This document shows, piece by piece, positions 51,241 through 61,549 of a stretch of 64,000 nt of DNA; position 1 is the stretch's first letter; each line of letters begins with the position of its first letter. The position numbers and the translations under genes are program-made. The DNA comes from Ichthyophis bannanicus (lineage: Eukaryota; Chordata; Amphibia; Gymnophiona; Ichthyophiidae), in contig CM066031.1 in the NCBI GenBank assembly GCA_033557465.1, forward strand, positions 1,068,054,444 through 1,068,118,443. The letters are read 5' to 3'. Under the pieces are notes generated by a model that saw nothing but the letters and a program-made list of their open reading frames with translations, did not search any database and had not been told where the DNA came from.

Positions 51241-51284
51241 GCGCTTGATACAGGGGTTTCTCCCCCGAAACGTGCACGTCGCGC
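51241..51284 (+). ncRNA. Hammerhead-like motif, right arm
   Basis: Exact mirror of the left-arm motif, on the + strand. Confidence 0.35.
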
Positions 51285-51537
51285 ATGGTTATCCAGATAA
51301 GTGCCGTTTTCATTTGGATTTGGTCTTCTGAGAAGTTTTATTGAATAACCTATTGGTTTGAATAAAAGGGATATGTATTGTGTATTGGGGCAAGGGTTTG
51401 CAATGCCTGCCCTACACGATTTATGTCCGACAAAAAAATTGTAAATTTGCTGAGGGATTCACGGGATCTACTTTTTCTTATCTCATTATATTGATCACCG
51501 TTTGGGTTCATAGAATTTATTAGTGTGCATTTCTAAG

Positions 51538-51779
51538 CCAGAATTTTCATGGATCGGCTTTACAACCGCTGAGGATTGAGATAAGTTCTAAAAACATTTC
51601 TTTTTATAAGCACAAAAAAATCTCTCAAAAAAATGGGCGTTTCACACTTTTGAGCAGGGAGTTTTACTCTCGCTGTTCCAGTCCGTTTAGCCTGACAAAT
51701 ATTTATTGATTTGGTGGCAGAGACAATATTATTGATGACTTTTTGTTTCATTGCATGGCTAGTGTCATCGATCACATCA
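51538..51779. other. Unclassified AT-rich sequence
   Basis: Continuation of the sequence that received foldback insertion 1. No coding frame; possible Penelope-like terminal sequence by proximity. Confidence 0.25.
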
Positions 51780-52600
51780 AGGTTTTTTTCTCTATTTTGA
51801 CATGTCCATTAGTGGCAGGAAAAGTTTATTGGTAAGCAGCTGGTAAAATTTCATGCTAAATCCATCAGGACCAGGGTCCGCGGTGTGCGGAGGCCTTTAA
51901 TGACCACTTGTATCTCCCTACAAGTAAAAGGTTCATTTAGCTGTGCACAGTGGTCCAGAGTTAGTTTGGGGAGGTTACATTGATTTAGATAAGAGGACGC
52001 CTACTGACCATCACGTCTATCTGCTGCATATAAGGTGCAGTAGTAGGTTAGGAAGGCCTCCTCCACCGCCACCTGTGAGGTCCGCACCATCCCATCTGAG
52101 GTTTTAATCGCTGCCACCGTTCGAACACCATTTCCTGTTTTGACCAACGAGGACAACAGTCTGCTCGAATGATTACCATATAGGTAGAGAGCATATTTGT
52201 AGTGTAGCATAGAACACTTTGCCCGAGCATGTATAAGGGTATTCAATTGCCTCTGGGGTGTCAAATAGGCCATCCTATTGTCGTCTGTATCGTGATGACC
52301 AAGCTGCCTGCGAAGTGTACAGAGCTGGACACCCCACTCCACCAATTTGTGGTTGAAGTCTTTGTTTCGCCAGTTGACATATCCAATCAGGACTCTCCTC
52401 ACGTAGGCTTTAGTGGTTTCCCACAAAAGGCACGGGTTGTCTTTGGGTATGGCATTAGTTTCCTCAAAAAGAGCCCATTGCTCCCGCAGAAACTGTACGA
52501 AAGCGGTGTCCCCCTTTAAATGAAATGGAAAGTGCCAGCAGCTGTGCCCACTCCATAGGGGGGAGAACCGAATATCTATCCAGGTCATTGTGTGGTCCAA
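51780..52600 (-). pseudogene. L1/Tx1-type LINE ORF2 fragment (between endonuclease and RT)
   Basis: A 252-codon minus-strand frame at 52001-52759 has LDHTMTWIDIRFSPLWSG (endonuclease end), WETTKAYVRRVLIGYVNWRNKD (the conserved WETFKAxxRG-type block) and ILIHARAKCSMLHYKYALYLYGNHSSRLLSSLVK, the K/R-rich segment before the RT in L1 and Tx1 elements. It continues through about 51980-51790 with degenerate RT-start sequence (GPDGF-like). The RT proper is absent. Confidence 0.6.
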
Positions 52601-52614
52601 GATATGGATATCTT

Positions 52615-53649
52615 CTATCCCGACTCCAACCTGTTTATATCCTTTTGAAGGTGTGGTCTCCAGAAATGCACACAGTACTCCAAATGAGGTTGCACCAGAG
52701 ACTTGAACAGAGGTATTATCACCTCCTTTTTTCTGCTGGCCATTCCTCTCCCTTTGCACCCAAGCATTCTTTTGGCTTTTGCCATCACCTTTTCTACCTG
52801 TTTAGCTACTTTAAGATCATCAGACACGATCACACCCAGATCCCACTCTTCCTTTGTGGACAGAAATAATTCACCCCCTACACTATACCGCTGTCTTGGA
52901 TTTTTGTAGCCAAATGCATGACCCTTCATTTTTTACCATTAAATCTCAGCTGCAAAATTCTAGACCAGTCTTCAAGCTTAGCTAGATCGCTCCTCATGTT
53001 ATCTACTCCTTCCTGGGTGTTTATTGCAGATTTAGATATGATCCACAAAGAGGCAAAGCTTACCCGACAGCCCTTCTGCAATATCACCCAACAAAGATGT
53101 TAAAAATAATCTGACCCAATACAGATCCCTTCGGCACTCTACTGGTAACATCCTTCTCCTCAGAGTAAGCTCCATTTACCTATATCCTTTGCCGCCTCCC
53201 ACTCAACCAATTTCTGACACAATCAGCAACTTTAGGGTCCATCCCTAGGGTGCTCAGTTTGTTTATAAGTCGCCTGTGCGGAACAGTGTCAAAAGCTTTT
53301 CTGAACTTTAAGTGCACCACATCTAGGGCTCTCCCTCGGTCTAGCTCCCTGGTCACCCAGTCAAAGAAATTAGATTTGTCTGACAAGACCGGCCTCTGGT
53401 GAATTCATGCTGCCTCGGATCCTGCAATCCATTGGACTCCAGAAACCTCACTGTTCTCTTTTTTAGCAGTGTTTCCAATAATTTAATCACCACAGAGGTT
53501 AGACTAACTGGCCCATAGTTTTCAACCTCATCCTTACTTCCACTTTTGTGTAAAGGGACCACATGTCCCTTTCTCCAGTCCTCGGGGACCACTCTCGACT
53601 CCAGAGAAGCACTGAAAAGGTCAGTCAGTTGAGCTGCTAGAACGTCCTT
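52615..53649 (-). pseudogene. CR1-type LINE ORF2: RT palm to C-terminus
   Basis: Minus-strand frames: 53685-53353 (VPEDWRKGHVVPLHKSGSK, VSLTSVVIKLLETLLK, QHEFTRGRSCQTNLI), 53386-53180 (VVHLKFRKAFDTVPH, where the usual LDF Asp is replaced by Lys), then 52929-52615 (KEEWDLGVIVSDDLKVAKQV, QPHLEYCVHFWRPHLQKDINRLE). The YADD region around 53000-53170 is broken. The copy is cut at about 52615 by L1/Tx1-type sequence. Confidence 0.75.
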
Positions 53650-54143
53650 ATCTTTATCTATATTGACTTTCTTAATATACCGCACCTTCAGAAATCAGCA
53701 GGGCGGTTTACAATGCATTCAAAAACATATAGGGCCAGGCATGGCCAGGAAAAGGAAAAGAACTACAATTCTTGATAGGACAGCAGCAAGCGCACCAGAC
53801 AGGAAGAGGAAGCAAAAGAAGGGAGAGAGAGCAGGCGAGAAGAGAGGAAAAACTAGTTGGGAGAACTGGGTGGGAGATCATAGGCAAACAGAACAGATGT
53901 GTTTTAAGGAGTGCCTTAAATTTGGAATAGGATGTTTCCAAATGGAGGAGAGGAGGGAAGGAGTTCCATAAGGATGGTGCTAGGAAGAAGAAGGCAGAAT
54001 TACGGGTGCGCTCCAGATGGGCACATGCAGGGAAAAGAAGCTCAAGGCGGTTGATGTGGATAGACCGAAGACTGCGAGGCATTGAACAAAACTGCAGTGA
54101 GTCAGTTAGGTAGTGCGGTTGTGGGTGTGAATTGCCCTGTGAG
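53650..54143 (-). mobile_element. L2-type LINE 3' end nested in CR1
   Basis: The minus strand reads LELLFPACAHLERTRNSAFFFLAPSLWNSFPPLLHLETSYSKFKALLKTHLF, the L2-type C-terminus, and ends in the aatataccgc motif with short ttatct repeats at about 53650-53680. CR1 RT coding flanks it on both sides. Confidence 0.75.
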
Positions 54144-55515
54144 TCAGAATCAAGTTTCTTCAGTATTCTCAGATGTATCCCATCCAGACTCTTCGCTTTA
54201 TCTAATTTTAGTTTAGCTAGTTCCTCACAAACACAGTCTTCTGAAAATTGTTCGAACTCCCCGTCACTTCTGTTCCTTTTTGTGGGGATTTTCTGAGGTC
54301 CTGCTCCTGGGCCTTCATCTGTGAATGCAGAACAGAAATATTTTTTAAGCAATTCCGCTTTATCCTCATCAGCTTCTACATATTCCTCTCCTTCACGCTT
54401 GAGTCTGATCATATCACTTTTGCCCTTCCTCCTCTCATTAACATATCTTTTTGTATCTTTGCTTTCTTGACTACTTTGCTAGCTTCTCTACGTTTTTCCA
54501 AATATAGATGCCTGTCTTTCTCGGTCTGTGATCTCTTGTATTTCCTGAAGATCTCCCTCTTTTTATGCACCTTTACAGCTACTTGTTTTGAGAAGTGTAG
54601 CGGCCTCCTTTTCCTTTTACATTTATTTAACTTTCTAACTAAAAGATTTGTTGCCCTTAAAATATCCCCTTTCATTTTTGCCCACTGTTTTTCTATATCC
54701 CCTAGCTGTTCCCATCCCACTAATGACTCCTTGAGGTATTACCCATCTTGGCAAAGTTAGTTTTCCTAAAGTCTAAGACCCTCACTTTTGAATGGATTTT
54801 ATCAGCCCTAGTCCTCACCATCTGATTCTCACTGTATACGAGATGATCTCCCACTATAACATCAGAAACACTTTCTCCATTGGTAATCACCAAGTCCAGT
54901 ATGGCACCTTCACGTGTGGGTTCTTTTACCAGTTGTCTGAATAGTTCTCCATGTAGAGAATCCAGGATCTCCTTACTTCTAAATGACACCACAGCAGGGA
55001 TGTGCCAGTCAACATCTGGCATATTGAAATCACCTATCAGTAGCACTTCTCCTTTCATGGCAAAGCTGCGTATGTCTTCTATTAAATCTCCAACCACCAC
55101 TTCTCCTTGTGAGGGGGATCTATATATCACTCCAGTGCAAATGGATTTCTCTTTCCCTCTATCTAGTTTAACCCACAGTGCCTCCTCTCTCCCTTTAAGC
55201 CCTGTAATTCTATAGCTTATTATTTTTTAAATATAGTGCCACTCCTCCTCCCCTTTTTCCTATCCTGTGCTTCCTGAGTAAAGTATAGCCCGGTATAATT
55301 ATATGCTAGCCATGGTTCTCCGTGAACCATGTCTCCGTAACTGCCACTAAATTCAAGTCTGTCTCTTCCATTAAAACCTCAACATCTGCGATCTTATGTC
55401 CCATGCTACGGGCATTCATACACACCACTTTCCAGATGTTGCCCCTTTTACCCATTTCTACACAGGTATTTAATCTTTCACTTACCTGGGAGCTTTCTTT
55501 ACCCATTCCCAACAA
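54144..55515 (-). pseudogene. CR1-type LINE ORF2: endonuclease, linker and RT start
   Basis: Minus-strand frames: 55515-55306 (endonuclease start, MNARSMGHKIADVEVLMEE, AVTETWF), 55130-54720 (IYRSPSQ, LLIGDFNMPDVDWH catalytic block, LDLVITNGESV), 54720-54409 (Lys/Arg-rich linker with WAKMKGDI) and 54412-54144 (YFCSAFTDEGPG; LAKLKLDKAKSLDGIHLRIL). Frame changes at about 54720 and 54410. This is the same CR1 copy as 52615-53649. Confidence 0.75.
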
Positions 55516-55671
55516 ATCTAGTTTAAAGCCCTCTTCAGTAGGTTAGCCAATCTGCTGATAAAGACACTTCGACCCTTCTTGGACAAATGGATGCTATCTC
55601 TGCTCTGCAGCCCTTGGAACATCATCCAATGTTCCATGAAACCAAAAGGCTCTCATTGACACCATCTATGT

Positions 55672-56415
55672 TCATCTCCAGAATGTGAGCTTCTCAACAG
55701 GGAGGGCTGAAGAGAACACCACCTGAGTACTTCTCTGCTTCACCCTCTGTTCCAGAGCCATGAAGTCACTTTTTACATGCTCAGAGGGATGCCTAGTAGT
55801 ATCATTTGTGGCAATATGGATGAGCAAGATCACATAATAGTCAGTAGGCTTGATGAGTCTCGGCAAGCTTTCCATAACCTCACAGATTTTGGCACCTTGC
55901 AGACACCACACCTCTCTGGACATTAAGTCTGGTCGGCTGATGTACGCCTCAGTACCCCTCAGAAGAGAGTCACCAACCACCACTACCCTTCGCTTCTTTG
56001 TCACTGATTCTGCAACTTTGGGGTGCTCAAGCTCTGGTTCTTCCCTTTCCTGGAATGCTTTCACCTCCTCCACTTCCAGGGCAGCATACTGATTTTTCAA
56101 TTCCAGGGCTGGAGGAGTTGGGGTGTTGATTCTGTAGGCTCTGGTGACTCGTATCCAACTTTCTTCATTATGTAGCCTCCCATCTTCACCTCTGTTGGAG
56201 AGCTTGGATGTTTCAAGAAGCATCTCATCAATGTACTTCTTTCTGTCTCGAATGCTTCTCAGCCTCGCCGCCCCTTCTCTGAGCTCTTCCGCTTGTTTTC
56301 TGAGAACTTCAGCATGCGGGTATCCTGCACATGGAACCGGTCCTTCAACTGACATTAGAATTTCTGTCTGCACAGAGGCAGAAGCTATAATGGGGCAACA
56401 GCTTTGGCAATACAA
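55672..56415 (-). CDS. CR1-type LINE ORF1 with SGNH/esterase-like domain
   Basis: An open 247-codon frame upstream of the endonuclease on the same strand. The N-terminal CQSCC segment is followed by a charged coiled-coil region (EVLRKQAEELREGAARLRSIRDRKKYIDEMLLE), an acidic linker and the esterase-like domain: RVVVVGDSLLRGTEAYI carries an intact GDSL nucleophile block at about 153-169, and IHIATNDTTRH provides the Asn/Asp block. The terminal DxxH block is lost beyond VFSSALPV, where the frame ends. Compared with the ORF1 at 14175 the nucleophile Ser is kept, so this is a different, better-preserved lineage. Confidence 0.75.
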   Translation of the reverse strand: MYCQSCCPIIASASVQTEILMSVEGPVPCAGYPHAEVLRKQAEELREGAARLRSIRDRKKYIDEMLLETSKLSNRGEDGRLHNEESWIRVTRAYRINTPTPPALELKNQYAALEVEEVKAFQEREEPELEHPKVAESVTKKRRVVVVGDSLLRGTEAYISRPDLMSREVWCLQGAKICEVMESLPRLIKPTDYYVILLIHIATNDTTRHPSEHVKSDFMALEQRVKQRSTQVVFSSALPVEKLTFWR

Positions 56416-57581
56416 TTTTTTCCCAGCCTTTGTTCAGTTGGTGGAGCTTTGGTATCTGTTGAAGTAAAAGAGAGAGACCTGCCAAAGTCCCTACCTGTTC
56501 CTCAGTTGTCGTTTAAGAGAAAAAACAGTTAACCTCTTTTAAGTGTGATCTAACAGCGCTGTTCTATGTCCCTGTGTGTAGCTAATTGGGGAGTTGCCCT
56601 ATAAAGCAAGAATGCCCACATGGAGTGGGTAGGGAGGGATCGAACACCTGATGAGGTCAGTGGCTTCAAAGAGCTAGCTGTGACTGGGTAGCTGAACAAA
56701 AAATAATGAACTGTAACTGACAGAGTTTTGCCCAGCACCACAAAAAAAATTCCCCCTTTGCAGTATAGAAAAAGAATTAGCTTTTAAAAATGAAAGCCAA
56801 GACTTCTTTACGAGCTTTCAGGCTGAGAGCTTGTATTTAAAAGCCACACAGTATTACCTTATTTGCAATGGGGTCCTGTTAGGGATGCCAGAGCAGACAA
56901 ATCACTTCCAAGCAGACATATCCACAAAGAAATAAAAACAGTGATGGATTTTGCCCGTACTGTGCAAAATATAAAGATAATCGATGTAAATTCTGAAAAC
57001 GGACATATTCAAATCAATAAATTGAAAATATTTTTTTCTACCTCCTCTGTCCTCATTGCTGGAATCAGGCCCTGCCAAACAGTTGGAAGACAGGGACACT
57101 TTTCTAAAATCAGGAACAATCCCTGAAAACTGGGGACAGCTGGTAATTTTAAGTAAATAGGATCACAGACACAAATGAAGGAGCTGTGTGGTGTGCTACT
57201 GCTATACTGAAATGGTGTCTATTTGAGCCTGTTAAACTTCAGCACAGAAAGATTACCTCAAAGCAGCATATGTTTTGCTACAGTCTTCAGTGAGTAAGTT
57301 GGAGGATCCCATATCAGTCACTGAATATTTGTGCTGAAATTGAAATCTTCACCTGGGCCTTGAAAGGAATCCCTTCCTCCAGAGAGAACGGACCCCTTGG
57401 AGAAGAGCGTGCATATGCTGAATGAAGGAGGGGAGAGGACCAGAAATGAAAAATATATTTCTGTTAGCCCTTGGGCGTAAATGTTGCATCAATAGCCTAT
57501 TCAAGACAATGATCCTCAAACATATAGTTCCTTGATTGCCAAACAAACCTTTTCAATTATGGCATATTAGGGATGAGCATG
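56416..57581. other. Probable CR1 5' UTR and unclassified sequence
   Basis: The part to about 56850 may be the 5' UTR of the preceding CR1 copy. Around 57070-57150 lies a segment related to 47205-47305. No gene found. Confidence 0.3.
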
Positions 57582-58072
57582 TGTGATGGGGTGTATGAGA
57601 AGCTCCTCATCCCCCATACTGATATACCTCCAGCCAGACTAAGGACATGCCCCTTTAAGCACCAGACGCTGGGCCCCTTTAAGGAATCCAGCTTGAATAT
57701 TCCTGGGAAGGGTGTGGCCAGGGACAACCCTTTTAACCAGGAGGGAAGAAATAAGAAAGGAGAGAGAAGAGCCCAAGGTGTTCCAGAGTACGGAGTGACT
57801 CCCTACCTCTAAGGAGATCCTACTGGAAGATAGGGTCCGGGTTGTTTCCCTGTTGGTCAGCAGGCTTGTAGTGCTGCTGCTGTGAAGCTCAGAGTGAAAG
57901 GAGAATTGTTTCTCTGCTACTGTTGTTGAGCCCAGAGTGAAGGAACTTTGGGGGAGGGGAGAACTGCCTCTGCTACCACTGCTATGAACTCCCTTTAAAT
58001 AAAGCATTTTCCTTTAACCCTCCACCTAGCTCCATGGGGGTTTGTGTCCTGAGCCGCTCGCAGCATCCTACA
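57582..58072 (+). repeat. 5' LTR of the Gmr1-like element
   Basis: Starts tgtgatggggtgtatgagaa and ends gcatcctaca (491 bp). An AATAAA lies near 58000 (ctttaaataaagcatttt). It includes about two and a half units of a 60-bp tandem repeat (cccagagtgaaggaactttg). The primer-site region follows from about 58075 (tggtggtagtggtggga); the cognate tRNA is not recognised. Confidence 0.85.
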
Positions 58073-58299
58073 TATGGTGGTAGTGGTGGGATCTCTTCTT
58101 AACCAAAGGACAGAAGGACACCCTATGTCCCTCCGGGGCTCAGACCTCCACCCATGGAAACAGGGTTTTGGTATATGGCTAAAGGGGCAAGCCCTGCCTG
58201 AATTAGGGCACACCTTCTGTATAGTTAGTGCCATACAGGCAGGAGTTTTTTTCTTTCCTTCTTCTCCTAACTGGATGGGTGGAAACTGATAGAGCCAGA

Positions 58300-59200
58300 A
58301 TGGAAGGATTAGCCCAGGCCCTGGTGGAAGGATAGCAGCAACAAAAGCAACACCAGCAGCAACAGCATCAGATGCTACAAGAATTCATGCAGGCGCAAGG
58401 GATCCAGCAACAGCAAGTACTATAAAAGTCTTTCAAACTACAACAAAGCTCTCTCGCACAAACGTCTCAAATACTCCAAGAATGGCAGCCCCACCTGTCA
58501 GTTCCACCCTGCCGAAAATGGTGGAGGGCAAAGACCTGAACTCCTTCCTGATAAATTGTGAATGAACTGCACGACTGGCTGGGTGTCAGAAGGGATCTGG
58601 ACTATTTACCTAGGGAACCTGTTGACAGGAAGCTGCCAAGCTGCCTACCAAGAGGCCAACCTGGATGGAAGGGCCCTCTATGTGGCAGTAAAAACCACTA
58701 TACTAAAATGAGCGGGCTGTATGCCAGAAACCTATCATCAGCGGTTCTGGAAGGGAACTCTGGGGCCTACAGAGAACCCCCAGAGTCTCTTCTACAGGCT
58801 GAAGGAAGTGGCATGGAAGTTTCTATGGCCAGAAGAGAAGACAGAAGCGGAAGTAGCCAAGATCGTCCTGCTCGAACAATTTTTAGAAGGCTTGTCTTCC
58901 ACTATGAGATAGTGGGTGTGCCAGTTTGCCAAGCTGACCCTAGACAGTGCTGTAGAGATAGCGGAAGGCTTTTATGAAGCACAGTCGGTAGCTGAGACAC
59001 CAAGGATGAGGGGGACAAGGCCGGCCGGGTTCCAAGGGGGCCAGACATCGAGACTGGAATCCTTGAGGACCACTGCAGCAAGGACTCAATGCTCCCCAGC
59101 CTTCCGAACAGCCAGGGCCAGCTATCTGACCTACTTCAGGTGTGGAGGAAAAGGTCACTATGCCCATAATTGCCCCATAGAAATGGGGGAACCCATGGAC
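58300..59200 (+). pseudogene. Gmr1-like gag with SCAN-related capsid segment
   Basis: A start at 58300 is followed by a stop about ten codons later, then by a Gln-rich stretch (LQEFMQAQGIQQQQ). The capsid C-terminal part at 58715-58970 reads YHQRFWKGTLGPTENPQSLFYRLKEVAWKFL, then VLLEQFLEGL and AVEIAEGFYEAQ: the pattern of the SCAN domain of vertebrate zinc-finger proteins, which is thought to derive from Gmr1-like gag. A zinc knuckle near 59130-59175 reads YFRCGGKGHYAHNC, with the first Cys replaced by Tyr. Frame changes and a UAG at about 58909 inactivate it. Confidence 0.65.
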
Positions 59201-59457
59201 ACACATGTTACGGCCTCACATGAATGCGGTATTGTGGAAGCATCCCTAATGAGCCACGGGTTGTTTGTGATACCGGTAAAACTTGAGGACACTCACCTGC
59301 AAGCCCTCGTGGACTCGGGAAGTGTAAGGACCCTTGTTAGCAGGGACACCAGGACCAAACATCAAATTAATTATGAGAACCTTGTGACTCTAAGTTGGAT
59401 CCATGATAATCAGCGGGCCTATCCGATGACGCAAGTGGAGCTAAAAACAGCTGCCAG
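59201..59457 (+). pseudogene. Gmr1-like aspartic protease
   Basis: Within the 58916-59542 frame: LFVIPVKLEDTHLQALVDSGSVRTLVS. The DSG active-site triad is preserved. The fold's flap and second half (VTLSWIHDNQRAYPMTQVEL) are recognisable. After this the frame jumps directly to the end of the integrase core, marking a deletion near 59460. Confidence 0.65.
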
Positions 59458-60045
59458 AACCAAGGAACACCGTTTGTCTTTCTTGCGGACATCTGTATAT
59501 CATCCCCAAACGGCCTGGTCAAACGCTTCAATAAAACATTAAAACAGATGTTTAAGTTTATGATTGAAGAAGGGAAAGACTGGGATCTGTTACTCCCCTA
59601 CCTTCTGTTTGCTATCAGGGAAGTACCCCAGAGCTCAACTGGGTTTTCCCTCTTTGAGTTGCTGTACGGTCAACAACCCCGAGGGATCAAGCAGATACTG
59701 CGAGATACCTGGGAAGAGGAACCCAACCCTGGCCGGAATCTAGTGGATTATGTCCTGCAAATGCAGGAATGCATAAAGAAAGTGGGAGCATCAGCCAGAC
59801 AGCACCTGGAGAAAGCCCAGGAGAGCCAAGTCCAGGCCTATAATTGGGGGTCAGTGCAGCAAACCTTCCAGCCCGGGGGCCAGGTATTGCTGTTACTCCC
59901 GGTCTCGGAGAGTAAACTGTTTTGTAAATGGCAGGGCCCATATGAAGTCGTTGAACAGATGGTACAAGGTTGCACAACTGGACGAAAGGAAAAAGATGGC
60001 GATCTACCATGTCAATCTTTGAAGAAGTGGACTTCGGCACCAGCA
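59458..60045 (+). pseudogene. Gmr1-like integrase, C-terminal part with GPY/F module
   Basis: It starts within the integrase core at RTSVYHPQTAWSNASIKH, the region that normally holds the catalytic Glu (here replaced), changes frame at about 59540 and continues as WDLLLPYLLFAIREVPQSSTGFSLFELLYG, and later FQPGGQVLLLLP and CKWQGPYEVVEQM, a GPY/F-type C-terminal module. The two catalytic Asp residues are lost in the deletion. It lies upstream of, and in frame with, the RT. Confidence 0.75.
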
Positions 60046-61530
60046 ACGATATTCTATGAAGAGGAGTTTGGGCCTATTGTACAGCGGTCCTCTGAAAAGG
60101 GCCAAGTTCTGTTCGGAGAAAACCTGACAAATACCCAGAAGAGGGACTTAGAACAGCTAGTCCAGAGGAATAAGAATGTGTTCTCCCAGGTTCCAGGACA
60201 TACCCACCTCGCCTACCATGATATCATCACAGATCCTGGTGTGACGATACGCCAACAACCCTACCGACTCCTGGAAGCACGGAGACAAGCCATAGCGAAG
60301 GAAGTAGAAGAAATGCTGGAGTTGGGTGTGATAGAAGAATCCCAAAGCAACTGGTCATCCCCCATTGTGCTAGTGCTCAAGCCAGACAGAAGCATTCGGT
60401 TTTGCATTGACTTCCAGAAAGTAAATGCAGTTTTGAAGTGCGATGCATATCCCATGCTCCAGGTGGATGACCTTATTGAGTGTTTCGGGGGAGCCCAATT
60501 TATTTTGAAGTTGGATCTGACAAAGAGCTATTGGCAGATTCCCCTAATGCTGGCCGCCAGGGAGAAGATCACATTCTCAATGTCCCAAGGTCTTTTTCAC
60601 TTCAGAGTCCTGCCTTTTGGGCTTCATGGAGCTCCTGTTATGTTCTAGCACCTAGTTGATTGCCTACTAAGATCCCATGGGGGATATGCAGCCGCCTATT
60701 TCAATGACATCATAATCTACAGTCACGAGTGGAGAACACACTTATTCCATCTACAGGCCGTGCTGATAAGTCTGAGTAAGGACAGCCTGATGGCCAACCC
60801 CTGCAAATGCTTCCTGGGAGGCAAAGAGGCTCAGTATCTAGGATATACAGTGGGGAATGGCAAGTTCGACCGCAAGTCATGAAGGTGGAGGCCATTTCCC
60901 AAGTACCAGTGCCTGCGAATAAGAAGCAAATATGGGCCTTTTTGGGTATGGTTGGATATTATTGCCGGTTCATTTCGCAGATGGCAGCAACTGCCGTACC
61001 CCTGACCTGGCTCCTCCAAAAGAAGGCTCTGGAAAGATCCTCTGGTCTATTGAATTGGAGGAGGCCTTTGGAAAGTTAAAGGCAGCTTTGTGCTCTAGAC
61101 TGGTCCTCGTCAGTCCAGATTTCACAAGACCCTTCATTGTGCAGACAGATACTTTAATGATGGGTCTTGGGGCCATCCTGACCCAGGATGTGGAGGGTGA
61201 AGAACACCTTGTGGCATTTATTAGTTGGAAGTTGCTGCCTCAGGAACAAAAGTATGCTACAATTGAGAAGGAGGCCCTGGCAATCAAATGGGCCCTAGAG
61301 ACGTTCCAATATTATCTACTAGGTTGCTCCTTTACGTTGGTTATGAACCATCAACCGCTCAAGTGGCTGGCACAACATAAGGACACCAACAGTTGGATCC
61401 TGTGCTGGTTCCTCACCCTCCAACCTTTTCTTTATGAGGTACAACATCAGGCTGGCAAGGCACATCTGAACGTGGACTTTCTGCCCTGCTTGGGCTCCCC
61501 AGGGCTACTGGACACTCACCCTTGCAGGGT
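60046..61530 (+). pseudogene. Gmr1-like reverse transcriptase and RNase H (broken)
   Basis: Fused in frame to the integrase to 60648, where a UAG interrupts. RT motifs: HDIITDPGVTIRQQPYRL, EMLELGVIEESQSNWSSPIVLVLKPD, RFCIDFQKVNAVLKCDAYPM, FILKLDLTKSYWQIPL (first catalytic Asp), FRVLPFGLHGAPVMF, and YFNDIIIYSH where YxDD has decayed to YFND. After more breaks (near 60880), the RNase H frame 60932-61651 shows FIVQTDTLMMGLGAILTQ, EKEALAIKWALETFQYYLLG and VMNHQPLKWL. The usual Gypsy integrase is absent after RNase H; the 3' LTR follows at once. Confidence 0.85.
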
Positions 61531-61549
61531 TGCGCTGAGGGGGAGGGTA

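Larger units (their letters stand above)
50929..51522. mobile_element. Foldback insertion 1: perfect 277-bp palindrome with 15-bp target duplication
   Basis: Arms 50927-51203 and 51207-51483 are exact reverse complements as far as I can read, separated by three bases (cct). A 39-base tail (51484-51522) follows only on the right. The whole is flanked by gtgtgcatttctaag at 50914-50928 and 51523-51537. Each arm holds a hammerhead-like motif (51126-51169 on the minus strand, 51241-51284 on the plus strand). No protein is encoded. The duplication length suggests target-primed reverse transcription rather than a cut-and-paste transposon; a Penelope-like origin is my inference from the ribozyme-like motif. 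Confidence 0.85.

Noticed and set aside
50927..51483. Palindrome as a simple assembly or cloning artefact
   Set aside because: Not excluded, but the exact 15-bp duplication and the one-sided tail are hard to explain as an artefact. Kept as a finding with long-read checking advised.
58690..58990. Host SCAN zinc-finger gene
   Set aside because: The SCAN-like segment lies between an LTR and a retroviral-type protease, integrase and RT, so it belongs to the Gypsy gag, not to a host gene.
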